A stretch of 64,000 bases of DNA from Leptospira ellinghausenii (GTDB lineage: Bacteria; Spirochaetota; Leptospiria; Leptospirales; Leptospiraceae). Both the position numbers and the translations under genes were made by a program. Location of the stretch: assembly GCF_003114815.1 (NCBI RefSeq), contig NZ_BFAZ01000009.1, forward strand, positions 1,302,001 to 1,366,000, given 5' to 3'. Below, piece after piece: positions 1 through 8,695 of this stretch (the first letter of the stretch is position 1; every line of letters begins with the position of its first letter). Below the pieces are notes generated by a model. The model worked only from the letters and a program-made list of their open reading frames with translations, searched no databases and was not told the origin of the DNA.

Positions 1-468
1 GTTGCAATTCCATTTTCTGCAGATGGAAAACTGATGGAACCAATTGTGAAAAAATCCATTCTTACAGAAGATGAACTTAAAGTATATTCTGCTGGAGAAT
101 CTAACCAAGATCGTATTTGGATTGTTCCTGGTTGGAAAGTAGCCATTTTTATTGGGCAAGATGTTTTCGATGCTAGTTTGTATAGTCGCCTAACAGGAAA
201 GGCTATTGATGGATTAATTTCTCCATCCGCTGTGTTTCCGAATATGAAGTGGTCAGATAAAGATTTATCGGATTCGAATATTTGGAAACAAGAGGGTATG
301 CCAAAATACATCAAATCGACAAGAGCACAAGACCTGGTCCAAGTGTTTCTATCTGGGCATTTATTTGAAAATCACTGGAATGGAAAAACTTTCAATTTGA
401 GAGATTTTACTTTTGAAGACCAAGTGATTTCGGTAGAAAGCCCTACAATCTTAAATTTGTACTTTTAA
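1..468 (+). CDS. Nitrilase-superfamily-like protein, C-terminal part
   Basis: The frame is open from the first base, so the N-terminus lies outside the window; 155 residues are seen. The layout resembles the middle of carbon-nitrogen hydrolases: a short DGK turn, a KKSIL stretch where those enzymes carry the catalytic lysine, then a hydrophobic strand ending IGQD, followed by GLISPSA. In active nitrilases the strand ends in ICxD with the catalytic cysteine; here that position is Gly (codon 154-156). If the family call is right, the protein is a degenerate member or binds without hydrolysing. The family call is my inference from the pattern alone; a hypothetical protein is the safe alternative. 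Confidence 0.6.
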   Translation, partial: VAIPFSADGKLMEPIVKKSILTEDELKVYSAGESNQDRIWIVPGWKVAIFIGQDVFDASLYSRLTGKAIDGLISPSAVFPNMKWSDKDLSDSNIWKQEGMPKYIKSTRAQDLVQVFLSGHLFENHWNGKTFNLRDFTFEDQVISVESPTILNLYF

Positions 469-534
469 AAATAGATTCGTAATCGATAAAATTAGAGATT
501 TTAATTTTGGCTTTTCCATTAAAATCCGTTTGAC

Positions 535-765
535 ATGGCACCGAATTCACAAAAAATTTTCAGAGTTATGCCACAGAAGTCCCTTCCTAAAAACGAATTC
601 TACGTAAAATGCCCATTGTATGCAAAAGGCCTTTCTGTATGTCCAAGTTCGAAGGATCGTTTACAATCAGATGATTTGAGTCGATTGACTTCTCATTGTG
701 TTCAGGATTTATATAAGGCTTGTGATATTTTTTCCGCTAAAAAAGAGAAAGAACAAGCGGCTTAA
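535..765 (+). CDS. Small four-cysteine protein
   Basis: A 76-residue protein with cysteines at 26, 36, 55 and 63 (C-x9-C-x18-C-x7-C) and a charged tail. The spacing recalls small bacterial domains with four conserved cysteines that may hold zinc or an iron-sulfur cluster, but I do not recognise a named family. There is no signal peptide, so it should be cytoplasmic. The first ATG lies inside TTGACATGG with no clear ribosome binding site; a second ATG at 568 is a possible start and keeps all four cysteines. It converges on the following minus-strand lipoprotein gene, and the two stop codons overlap. Confidence 0.6.
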   Translation: MAPNSQKIFRVMPQKSLPKNEFYVKCPLYAKGLSVCPSSKDRLQSDDLSRLTSHCVQDLYKACDIFSAKKEKEQAA

Positions 766-1889
766 CCGTCGTTGAGTTTCCTCACTTTTTTAAAATATTC
801 ATAAACTTTCCAGTCTTCTTCGCTAAACGTTAAATCATCTAACACAAGTTCACCACGAATACTCTCGTATACGATTTTATCTCCAGCCACTCCCCATAAC
901 CGATCTAAAAAAAATGGAAAATGTTCCTTTTTTCCCGTTACTTTCCATTTCATCGGTTGGTTAGGTTCATTTTGGTTTGTAGTGATGAATTCATCCTTAC
1001 CTGTAAGACGCCACGAATAGGCTTCTCTTGTCACAATAGGAATTCCTCGATTGATAGAAGGAGATCTTCCTTGTTGGTAGTTGATTTCCTTTAAATATAA
1101 GTCTCCAATTTTCCCACCAACTACATATCCTGAATTGCCATTGTTATAATAAAATTTTGGTAGGACGATATCCTTTGAGAGAAGAGAAACTTTTTTTAAT
1201 TCAATATTTAGAAAGAAAAGATGATAAGCTCCACCTACACCGGACCAAACTAAGTATTCATTTCCGATAGGAGATATATGATATTGTATTTTTAATTTTG
1301 GATAAGGAGAAGGAAACAAATCACTGGTTAGGAATTTTTCAGGTTTTGAATTTTTCCCAGTTTTTTCGACGAAGAGCTGATTTTCAAAAAAATAAAATAT
1401 TAAATCGCCTGAATTCGAAATTGCCATACCTGTTTTACATGGAATATGAACGATAGATTCATGTTCTAATGAAGAATCCATTGTTGAATATCCAAATAAT
1501 GCACAACCGCCATATTGTTTTAATGGATATTGAATAACAACATAATTCCCATTAGCTGATAATTGAATGGAATCTGGTCTTAGTTTTAGTTCAATTGAAT
1601 TCCGATTATCATTCACTAAGTCTCTGAAGTAGAGTGTTTTGTTTTCGGTCCATACGATTTTGGTTCGGTCTTCTGATAATGCAAAGAGGCGAGGTTGGTT
1701 TGGTTTATTTTTGGAAAGAATTTCTGCGTTAGACCGATTGGCTGACAAACGGTCCTGCAATAAGACCAATGCCTTTTCGTATTTTTCTTTTGAGATTAGG
1801 TCTTCAATTTCGGAAACTAAAGATTCGTGTTTTGATTGGCAATAACTGAAATTTAAAAAAGTAAGAATTAAGATGAAATGAAATTTCAC
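762..1889 (-). CDS. Lipoprotein with probable beta-propeller
   Basis: 375 residues. The N-terminus is a lipoprotein signal: a basic start, a hydrophobic run and a loose spirochaetal lipobox NFSYC with the lipidated cysteine at 17. A short helical region (about 22-50) with a single TPR-like pair follows, then a long strand-rich region with repeated patterns such as LSEDRTKIVW and LSANGNYVVI. These look like WD40/PD40-type propeller blades. The function is unknown. It is the second gene of a two-gene minus-strand operon, overlapping the EcsC-like gene by 4 bases. It is probably anchored in the inner or outer membrane. Confidence 0.7.
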   Translation of the reverse strand: MKFHFILILTFLNFSYCQSKHESLVSEIEDLISKEKYEKALVLLQDRLSANRSNAEILSKNKPNQPRLFALSEDRTKIVWTENKTLYFRDLVNDNRNSIELKLRPDSIQLSANGNYVVIQYPLKQYGGCALFGYSTMDSSLEHESIVHIPCKTGMAISNSGDLIFYFFENQLFVEKTGKNSKPEKFLTSDLFPSPYPKLKIQYHISPIGNEYLVWSGVGGAYHLFFLNIELKKVSLLSKDIVLPKFYYNNGNSGYVVGGKIGDLYLKEINYQQGRSPSINRGIPIVTREAYSWRLTGKDEFITTNQNEPNQPMKWKVTGKKEHFPFFLDRLWGVAGDKIVYESIRGELVLDDLTFSEEDWKVYEYFKKVRKLNDG

Positions 1890-2506
1890 TGAGACTCCAA
1901 CATTTCCCGGATTTCATCCGAGTGAATTTCCTTCGAGAAAAGTTCCATCGCTGTTTTCCCAACTCTTTTTGTATCATAATAGGCAAATGTACCAGTGACT
2001 ACAGCCCCACCAATGGGTACCCAACGTGCAAACTGTTTTCGAATGATCGACTTAGAAATCATAATTCCTAATTTTTCGAGTACTGTTTGAAATACTCTAA
2101 CGGTTGTTGGGCGAATTAAAATTTTAAAACTTGATTCCTCGATAATTTTGCGAAAAACGTGAGCTCCTCCATGTTTGAATAAACAATAAAGAAGAAGTTC
2201 TTTTGTCACTTGAACTTCCTTTCCATATAGAGCTGCAATGTCCATGATGAGATGGCCTTGGATCCGGTAGACCATTAAGAGTTCTGGTAGAATGCTGAGT
2301 ATTCCCAGAGGGCCTGGGGGGAGGGAACAGGTAGCACTTATGAGTCCCGATTTAAAAGAAGCATTCTGCACAAGCTCATTCAATAATTCTTCGGGAGGTT
2401 GGATTGTGGGAGCATAGGGACTACGATAATCCTCAAAACCTGCAAATAATTCGATGAGGCCTTCTAAAAATCCATTGGATTTGCCCTGAGATGGTAGTTC
2501 GTTCAC
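1886..2506 (-). CDS. EcsC-family-like protein
   Basis: 206 residues. The C-terminal half has WVPIGGAVVTGTFAYYDT followed by a helix containing VGKTAMELF. This resembles the glycine-rich end of the EcsC family (named after a Bacillus gene next to an ABC transporter; molecular function unknown). The middle (about 50-90) is a hydrophobic helical hairpin with PPGPLGILSILPEL, which may associate with membranes. It is the first gene of a pair with the lipoprotein below it (ATGA-type overlap). It is divergent from prfA, with 67 bases between the starts that must hold promoters for both. The family call is from motif likeness only. Confidence 0.6.
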   Translation of the reverse strand: MNELPSQGKSNGFLEGLIELFAGFEDYRSPYAPTIQPPEELLNELVQNASFKSGLISATCSLPPGPLGILSILPELLMVYRIQGHLIMDIAALYGKEVQVTKELLLYCLFKHGGAHVFRKIIEESSFKILIRPTTVRVFQTVLEKLGIMISKSIIRKQFARWVPIGGAVVTGTFAYYDTKRVGKTAMELFSKEIHSDEIREMLESQ

Positions 2507-2573
2507 GGGTTTCTTAAATCCTCGTTAGATTTTGGTTTATCAAAAACAGGCATTCTGTATCCTTTCCATAGAC

Positions 2574-3635
2574 ATGATAGATAGATTGAAAAAAATTCAA
2601 GAAAAATACCTGCGTATCGAGGATGAGCTCGCCAAGGCAACCGCTTCGGATACTTTGAAGAATCTATCGAAAGAAAGATCTCGCCTAACGCCCGTATATA
2701 CAAAAGCAGATGAATATCTAAGAATTACGAAAGACTGCCAAGATGCAAAATCATTATTAGAATCCGAAAATGATCCAGATATGCATTCTATGCTAAAATC
2801 AGAGATTGAGGAAGGGGAAAAAAAATTAGAGGAACTTGCAAAAGAACTCGAAATTATGTTATTACCTCCCGATCCAAATTCTGGAAAAAGTATCCTTGTC
2901 GAAATCCGTGCTGGAACGGGTGGAGAAGAGTCGGGATTGTTTTGTGCAGATTTGTTTCGTATGTATAACAAATATGCAGATAAAAAAGGCCTACGTGCAG
3001 AAATCATTGATATGAGCCCGACGGGGATTGGTGGTTATAAAGAAATTGTATTTTCATTGGATGACGATAGGGCATATGATTTATTTAAATTTGAATCAGG
3101 AACACACCGTGTGCAACGGATTCCCGAAACAGAATCAGGTGGAAGGATTCATACCTCTGCTGTAACTGTTGCGATTCTTCCTGAAGCAGAAGAGAAAGAA
3201 GTTGAAATTAGAGATAGTGACCTTCGAATCGACGTTTATCGGTCGTCAGGTGCTGGTGGTCAGCACGTTAACACAACAGATTCTGCTGTAAGGATCACAC
3301 ATATTCCAACAGGAATTGTAGTCGCTTCCCAGGAAGAACGTTCTCAAATTAAAAACCGTGATAAAGCAATGCGAGTTTTGAGAGCAAGGATTGTCGACCA
3401 AATGGCTGAGACCGCCAAACAAAGTGCAGATGCGTTAAAAAAAGCACAGGTCGGATCGGGTGATAGGTCAGAACGAATTAGGACGTATAATTTTCCACAG
3501 GGACGTTGCACGGATCATAGGATTGGATTTACGAGTCATAATCTACCCGCAATAATGGAAGGGGATTTGGATGAATTAATCGATGCGTTAATCCAAGAAG
3601 ATCGGTCTAAAAGATTAGCGGAAGCCAAGGCATAA
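2574..3635 (+). CDS. prfA: Peptide chain release factor 1
   Basis: 353 residues from this ATG, the usual RF1 length. It recognises UAA/UAG stop codons and triggers peptide release. The GGQ loop is in [17 protein letters not shown], and the stop-codon reading tripeptide is PET in [15 protein letters not shown], a variant also seen in Bacillus RF1. The coiled N-terminal domain, the RAGTGGEE strand and the C-terminal [13 protein letters not shown] are all in place. The open frame runs 14 codons further upstream to 2532, but those residues match nothing in RF1, whereas [12 protein letters not shown] is a standard start. The usual partner prmC (RF methylase) does not follow; a protease gene does. 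Confidence 0.96.
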   Translation: MIDRLKKIQEKYLRIEDELAKATASDTLKNLSKERSRLTPVYTKADEYLRITKDCQDAKSLLESENDPDMHSMLKSEIEEGEKKLEELAKELEIMLLPPDPNSGKSILVEIRAGTGGEESGLFCADLFRMYNKYADKKGLRAEIIDMSPTGIGGYKEIVFSLDDDRAYDLFKFESGTHRVQRIPETESGGRIHTSAVTVAILPEAEEKEVEIRDSDLRIDVYRSSGAGGQHVNTTDSAVRITHIPTGIVVASQEERSQIKNRDKAMRVLRARIVDQMAETAKQSADALKKAQVGSGDRSERIRTYNFPQGRCTDHRIGFTSHNLPAIMEGDLDELIDALIQEDRSKRLAEAKA

Positions 3636-3711
3636 AAAAAGTTTTTTTCTGACAGATTTCGATTGAATGATCTTCCTTGGTTGTTATTCCTTATGGTAGG
3701 GTGATGGTTTC

Positions 3712-5403
3712 ATGAAATTTGGACAGTATGGATTAGTTACATTCCTGATTCTCGGTTTGATTTTTGGGAATTGTAATCCGGTCAAAAAGAATGATCCATT
3801 CAGTGATAATTTAATTTTACTCCTTTTAATCAATTCTCTTCTCAATGCTAGGGAAGTGGATTGTACTTTCTCTTCTGCTGATACAGATCCCTTTTATTCA
3901 GACCAATGGCATCTGCAAAACCTTGGACAATTTGGTGGAACCCCTGGCGAAGATGCACGGGTCAAAACGGTTTGGGACCAAGGTTATTCTGGAAACCAAG
4001 TGATCGTAAGTGTTGTCGATGATGGTTTGGACATTCGACATGAAGATTTAAGTGCAAACATCTCTGTCACGACTCGTGGCTTAAATATGTTTAACAATAC
4101 TTTCAATCCCTCCCATTCTTACTCCAATAGTTTTCATGGTTCAGCAGTCGGAGGAGTGATTGGTGCGAGAGGAGGCAATGCAGTTGGACTTCGGGGTGCC
4201 GCTCCATGTTCCAAATTGGTTGGCGTCAATATTTTAGAAAAATCAACGATTTATACTTCCGATGAATACCGCGCGATGGTCAACGAATCAGGAAGAGTCT
4301 ACATCTCTAACAATAGTTGGGGATCACCGGATGTCTATGGTTGGTTATGGCCATCTAGTAGTTTATGGCAACAAGGGATCAATGAGGGCGTAACTCTCGG
4401 TCGCGGGGGAAAGGGTACAGTTTACCTTTGGGCAGCGGGGAATGGCGCCAATGGTGGAACTGTCGCATCACCTGTATTAGTTGATAACGCAAACTATGAT
4501 GGGCAAGCAAATTATTATGGAGTTATGGCCATAGGTGGAATTGGGGAAAATGGAAAAAAAGCAGCCTACTCTGAGTCAGGTGCGAATCTATGGGTTGTTG
4601 CCCACACACAAGGGAACAATACAACTGCTTACACAACAGCAATTTCAACAACGGATGCCACTGGAGTTTATGGATTAAATGCGGGTGGTACTTCTGGAGA
4701 TTATATAAATTCAAGTTATACGAAAAAATTCAATGGAACTTCTTCTGCGACTCCATTAGCAGCGGGAGTGATTGCATTACTTCTCAGCAAAAATCCCAAT
4801 CTAACTTGGAGAGACGTACGCGAGTTAGTTGCTTATTCGGCCAGACAAAATGATCCTTCTGATCCTGATTGGACAACAAATGCAGCAGGCTTAAATATCA
4901 ACCATAAATATGGATTTGGTGCCATTGATGCCCAACAATTACTCGTCCGTTCTAATTCTTGGTCTCCTATCGGCGCGGCACTGAAAACAGAAACAATGAA
5001 TTCTATCTCACCTGGTACTTCGATTCCAGACAATGATTTAGTAACTGGTGCCAATGCGTCATATTCAGTTTCCTCATCCATTTCTTATATAGAATTTGTT
5101 GATGTTGAATTTACAACGAATCACACATACTTTCCAGAATTAAAAATCACAATTACCTCACCTAGCGGAACTGTGAGTGTTCTTTCAGAAGTGCATGCAT
5201 GTCGTAATCCATCTAATAATTCGGGATGTACTTCCGGTAACACGTCCATAGCTAACATGACTGGTTCCTCCACCTATCGTTTTGGCTTAACTCGTTTGCT
5301 CGGTGAAAATCCTAATGGAAGTTGGACAATTCGAGCTTATGACGGAGCAACCGGTGATACGGGAACCATCCAGTCTGTACGATTGAAAATTTACGGTAGG
5401 TAA
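3712..5403 (+). CDS. Kexin-like subtilisin-family serine protease, lipoprotein
   Basis: 563 residues. A lipoprotein signal with IFGNC puts the lipid on Cys21. The S8 catalytic domain (about 58-410) has Asp103 (VVDDG), His142 (FHGSAVGG), oxyanion Asn244 (AAGN) and Ser344 (NGTSSATPLAAG). A jelly-roll P/homoB domain follows (about 430-563), as in kexin/furin-type proteases and bacterial relatives. The mature domain begins almost directly after the anchor with DPFYSDQWHLQNLG, the usual first motif of the catalytic domain, so there is no room for a normal propeptide of 70-100 residues. The next gene, 3 bases on, looks like that missing propeptide. Substrates are unknown; the location is the cell envelope. 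Confidence 0.93.
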   Translation: MKFGQYGLVTFLILGLIFGNCNPVKKNDPFSDNLILLLLINSLLNAREVDCTFSSADTDPFYSDQWHLQNLGQFGGTPGEDARVKTVWDQGYSGNQVIVSVVDDGLDIRHEDLSANISVTTRGLNMFNNTFNPSHSYSNSFHGSAVGGVIGARGGNAVGLRGAAPCSKLVGVNILEKSTIYTSDEYRAMVNESGRVYISNNSWGSPDVYGWLWPSSSLWQQGINEGVTLGRGGKGTVYLWAAGNGANGGTVASPVLVDNANYDGQANYYGVMAIGGIGENGKKAAYSESGANLWVVAHTQGNNTTAYTTAISTTDATGVYGLNAGGTSGDYINSSYTKKFNGTSSATPLAAGVIALLLSKNPNLTWRDVRELVAYSARQNDPSDPDWTTNAAGLNINHKYGFGAIDAQQLLVRSNSWSPIGAALKTETMNSISPGTSIPDNDLVTGANASYSVSSSISYIEFVDVEFTTNHTYFPELKITITSPSGTVSVLSEVHACRNPSNNSGCTSGNTSIANMTGSSTYRFGLTRLLGENPNGSWTIRAYDGATGDTGTIQSVRLKIYGR

Positions 5404-5406
5404 TCC

Positions 5407-6009
5407 ATGAAATCAGAAAATAGTAATTCCTTCAATCGATTCCAAAATTCATTGGTGTTTACAATGATTTGTTTTGCCTACAGTTCATTGTTTTTATGGG
5501 AACCATTAATCGCAAAAGAACCACCAAACCAAATTACGTTTACTGAAGGTGGAATTCAAAAAACATTTTATAGAAATTCAAATTTGGAAGCAGAATTCAT
5601 CGAACCAAGCCAAGCGAATTCTTCGCAAAACAAAAGTTTGGGTAATGTTAAGGTAAAGGGTGGTTGGAATTTAAGGCAAGTTGGGAAACCTTTATTGAGT
5701 CAGCAACAAGGCAAATCAAACATTCCAACAAAAGTTACCGAAGTTTACAATACAGGTGTAGGATATGGTCCTAATATTGTTTTACCAGGAATCATTATTG
5801 TTACATTCAAAAATGACCAATCCAATGAATCAATTTCCAAGTTAGCCCAAAAATATAAGATTGTGTTCTTACAACAATTTACTCCCCGTATTGTTAGTTT
5901 CCAAACAGAACCAGGTTATCTTTCCGTCGAGATCGCAAATGAATTGTTAAGTGAAGGAATTGTTTCAGAAGCATACCCTGAAACTGCAGTCGAAAAAGTC
6001 TTAAAATAG
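5407..6009 (+). CDS. Stand-alone subtilase propeptide-like (inhibitor I9-like) exported protein
   Basis: 200 residues. An N-terminal hydrophobic segment (about 15-36) serves as signal peptide or anchor. Residues 41-65 (ITFTEGGIQKTFYRN...) and 125-195 resemble the N-terminal prodomain of bacterial subtilases: GIIIVTFKND, a helix SISKLAQKY, a strand RIVSFQTEPG, then IANELLSEGIVSEAYPE. This matches the usual ending in which a last helix leads to V-x-x-A-x-P-(N/E). Such prodomains fold the protease and inhibit it until cleaved. Here it is a separate protein encoded 3 bases after a protease that lacks one. I infer a chaperone or inhibitor acting in trans. A degenerate unrelated exported protein remains possible. 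Confidence 0.75.
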   Translation: MKSENSNSFNRFQNSLVFTMICFAYSSLFLWEPLIAKEPPNQITFTEGGIQKTFYRNSNLEAEFIEPSQANSSQNKSLGNVKVKGGWNLRQVGKPLLSQQQGKSNIPTKVTEVYNTGVGYGPNIVLPGIIIVTFKNDQSNESISKLAQKYKIVFLQQFTPRIVSFQTEPGYLSVEIANELLSEGIVSEAYPETAVEKVLK

Positions 6010-6034
6010 ACAATGAGTTCGGAATTTTAAATTC

Positions 6035-7645
6035 TCAAAGTGCTAAGTAAAAATAAATGAGTTTTAGTATTTCTAATTTCTTTACGGGTTTAGATAAGTA
6101 AGAAGTGATTCCAGCTAAAAAACTTTTACTGATAGCTTCTTTTTGTACGTTTGCTGAAATTGCAATGATAGGAACCATAAGAAGCGGATCTACATTTTGT
6201 TTTTGTTCATAATTTCTAATTTCCGTTGTCGCTTCGAGTCCATCCATCTCAGGCATTTGCATATCCATTAAAATGATATCAAATTTTTCATTTTGAAATT
6301 TTTCTAAGGCATCCTTTCCATTTTTAGCAATCATCAATTCAATCGGATACTTTCGTAAAAAAGTTTTAATGATAAAAACATTCTCCTCAGAGTCCTCTGC
6401 TAATAGAATCTTACATTTAGGAAAGTTCTCTGGATCTGGTAACTCTAAGTCTAACCAATGTTGATGGATATTGGATTCTCTATGAACTAATCTTTCATAC
6501 GGGATATGTATTGAAAATTTTGATCCTTTTCCAAGTTCACTTTCGACGAAAATTTCACCTTTCATCATTAATATTAATTTCTTTGTGATTGTAAGACCAA
6601 GACCTGTTCCACCATATTTTCTTGTAGTAGAACTATCCACTTGGGTGAAACTTTCGAATATTGAATGTAACTTTTCATTTGGTATACCAATTCCTGTATC
6701 CTCTACATCCAATATTAATACTTTATTACTGTTGCTTAAAGAAGCATTAACACTAATACTTCCATTTTCTGTAAATTTCATGGCGTTTCCAATTAAATTG
6801 ATTAAAATTTGTTGGATACGAGTAGAATCACCTTTTATAGTTTCAGAAATATTTTCACTCACAGTATAATTGATTCTAATACCTTTTGCTTTTGCTTTCA
6901 TTAAGAAAAGGGATATAGTTTCTTTTAATAAATCTCGAATTGAAAATTCTATGGATTCAATCTCTAACTTACCTGATTCAATTCTAGATAAATCAAGTAT
7001 GTCATTGATGATATTGTATAATGCCTTTCCTGAATTTCGAAGGACAGTAAGATACTCAACTTGTTCTTCAGATAGATTTGTTTCGGCTAAAGTATCTGCC
7101 ATTCCTAAAATTGCATTGAGAGGAGTCCTAATTTCATGACTCATAGAAGCTAAGAAATCTGTCTTAGCTTGTGATGCTTTTTTTGCATCAATTTCTCTTT
7201 CCTTTGCAATCACCATTTGTTCTCTTAATAATTTCTCTCTAGTTACTTGTTGAGAAACATCTGAGATTTGGATCATACAAAATGAATTAGATTCATCTTC
7301 AATAGAAATTGGAATGATGTGTAAGTATTGATAAATCCTTTCATTTTTGAACATCTTTTGTTCATTTTCGTATAAGGGGAATGGATATGGATTTAAAGTG
7401 TGTGTAAGTATGGAATACTGCGAAAATTGTATACATTGTTCAATTGATTTAAGAGTTCTTGTTCCAACTAACTCTGGAAATGCGTCAAATATTAATTTGT
7501 TTTCGAGATCTTGTTCTGAAAGATTGGAACTTTTTAGAAACCATTGATTTGCGATTACGATTTCATAGTTTTGATTTAAAATCAGAATTCCTATTCCTGA
7601 TTTTTTTACAATTGTTAATAAGTGTTTTTCGGTTAAAGAACTCAC
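6035..7645 (-). CDS. Hybrid sensor histidine kinase (PAS - HisKA - HATPase - REC)
   Basis: 536 residues, no membrane segments, so cytoplasmic. A PAS domain spans about 10-130. A short coiled linker follows, then HisKA with the phospho-acceptor His170 (SMSHEIRTPLNAI). The ATPase has the N box (NLIGNAMKFT), G1 (VEDTGIGIP) and G2 (GGTGLGLTI). The C-terminal receiver (about 410-535) has Asp461 (LMDMQMPEMDG) and the conserved Lys (LSKPVKK). The start is GTG, sharing its first G with the TAG stop of the cheC-like gene (TAGTG), which argues for translational coupling. Output probably passes to the small response regulator at the head of the operon. The signal sensed is unknown. Confidence 0.93.
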   Translation of the reverse strand: MSSLTEKHLLTIVKKSGIGILILNQNYEIVIANQWFLKSSNLSEQDLENKLIFDAFPELVGTRTLKSIEQCIQFSQYSILTHTLNPYPFPLYENEQKMFKNERIYQYLHIIPISIEDESNSFCMIQISDVSQQVTREKLLREQMVIAKEREIDAKKASQAKTDFLASMSHEIRTPLNAILGMADTLAETNLSEEQVEYLTVLRNSGKALYNIINDILDLSRIESGKLEIESIEFSIRDLLKETISLFLMKAKAKGIRINYTVSENISETIKGDSTRIQQILINLIGNAMKFTENGSISVNASLSNSNKVLILDVEDTGIGIPNEKLHSIFESFTQVDSSTTRKYGGTGLGLTITKKLILMMKGEIFVESELGKGSKFSIHIPYERLVHRESNIHQHWLDLELPDPENFPKCKILLAEDSEENVFIIKTFLRKYPIELMIAKNGKDALEKFQNEKFDIILMDMQMPEMDGLEATTEIRNYEQKQNVDPLLMVPIIAISANVQKEAISKSFLAGITSYLSKPVKKLEILKLIYFYLAL

Positions 7646-8253
7646 TACTTTAACTTTTCAATCAATACTCTAGATAAATTTTTGATGCTGTCAAAATTTA
7701 AAATGAAAAATATATAACCTTTAATTTCTTTACCTTTTAACTGATAGTCAATGAACACTAATAAGATAGAATTATCTTCATTGGAATTTGGATTTCGATT
7801 TAATAATAATTCCTCGTATTTCCCAGAAAAAAATTCAGGTATTTGCGTTTCAATTTTGTAATTGGACATTTTTGCCAAATTAGACAAAATTGCATTTAGA
7901 ATGATATTACCAATTTCACTAAGTGCATCTTTTTCAAATTGTGAAACTTCATTGAGTGCTACATAGTCTTTCATCATCATTTTCACAATTTCTAAACTAG
8001 CACTTTTATGGAATAATAGAAATGCAGATCCGTTTCCAATATCACCAACAAACTTTTGTTCGACAGTGCAAACGTCTTTGTTCGCTAAATTTTCAAAGTT
8101 TTTTGCTTCTGATTCGGTAATTAGTTTTAAACTAGGAACTGTTAATAAAATTTCATCAGAGATCATTTCACTCATCAATTTTGCAGCTCCACCTAAGCTG
8201 ATATTGAAAAGTTCACATAATGAATCTCTTTCTAACTCTGTTAAGTGGTTCAT
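7645..8253 (-). CDS. CheC-like phosphatase
   Basis: 202 residues with the CheC/CheX/FliY phosphatase fold. Both active-site helices carry the E-x-x-N signature: Glu14/Asn17 (ELFNISLGGAAK) and Glu113/Asn116 (EIGNIILNAILS). Such proteins dephosphorylate CheY-type receivers. The gene lies between a single-domain response regulator (4-base overlap upstream) and a hybrid kinase (1-base overlap downstream), with no other chemotaxis genes nearby. I infer that it removes phosphate from that regulator, or from the kinase receiver, rather than serving flagellar chemotaxis, but this is not shown by sequence. Confidence 0.85.
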   Translation of the reverse strand: MNHLTELERDSLCELFNISLGGAAKLMSEMISDEILLTVPSLKLITESEAKNFENLANKDVCTVEQKFVGDIGNGSAFLLFHKSASLEIVKMMMKDYVALNEVSQFEKDALSEIGNIILNAILSNLAKMSNYKIETQIPEFFSGKYEELLLNRNPNSNEDNSILLVFIDYQLKGKEIKGYIFFILNFDSIKNLSRVLIEKLK

Positions 8254-8615
8254 ATTTTTTCCAACAATGGGATGATTTTCTCAGGAGTAACAGGCTTTTC
8301 GACGAAATCTATTCCCAAATTTTTGGCTCGATTTTTGATTGCATCTTGGATGTTTGCGGTAATTAAAACTATTTTTGAATTCGGGTAGTTGGATTTTAAA
8401 TTCTCAGCTAAATCTAAGCCAGATAATGTACCAGGCATATTCTGGTCCAAACTGAATAAATCAATGTCTAGATGGTCTGGTAAAATGGATTTTGCCTTAT
8501 CTGCTGACTCAGCTTCTAATATTTCCCAATTGGGGTGATTTTCGGAAATGATTTTCCGAATCATTAATCGGGTGACTGTGCTATCGTCAACTATAAGTGC
8601 TTTTTTTTGTGACAT
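8250..8615 (-). CDS. Single-domain response regulator (CheY-like)
   Basis: 121 residues, a lone receiver domain. The acidic pocket is DD near residues 10-11, the phospho-acceptor is Asp57 (SLDQNMPG), the switch Thr is in LITAN and the conserved Lys in VEKPVT. There is no output domain, so it acts through protein contacts. It is the first gene of the three-gene operon with the CheC-like phosphatase and the hybrid kinase. The 80 bases upstream are shared with the divergent MORN lipoprotein gene and should contain both promoters; I see no strong consensus boxes there. Confidence 0.92.
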   Translation of the reverse strand: MSQKKALIVDDSTVTRLMIRKIISENHPNWEILEAESADKAKSILPDHLDIDLFSLDQNMPGTLSGLDLAENLKSNYPNSKIVLITANIQDAIKNRAKNLGIDFVEKPVTPEKIIPLLEKI

Positions 8616-8695
8616 ATGGATTGCCTTAATTTCAAACTAGTTTTAGATAAGCATGAATACACTTAGTCGACGAAATTTTCTTAAGTAAGCCATCC

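Noticed and set aside
2532..2573. Fourteen extra codons in front of prfA
   Set aside because: The residues do not belong to RF1, and the ATG at 2574 gives the normal start.
2503..2703. Minus-strand open frame of 66 codons across the prfA start
   Set aside because: It is antisense to the RF1 N-terminus, has no family likeness and overlaps the EcsC-like gene start.
3120..3160. PET instead of PAT in the stop-codon reading motif of RF1
   Set aside because: The same tripeptide occurs in Bacillus RF1, so it is ordinary variation.
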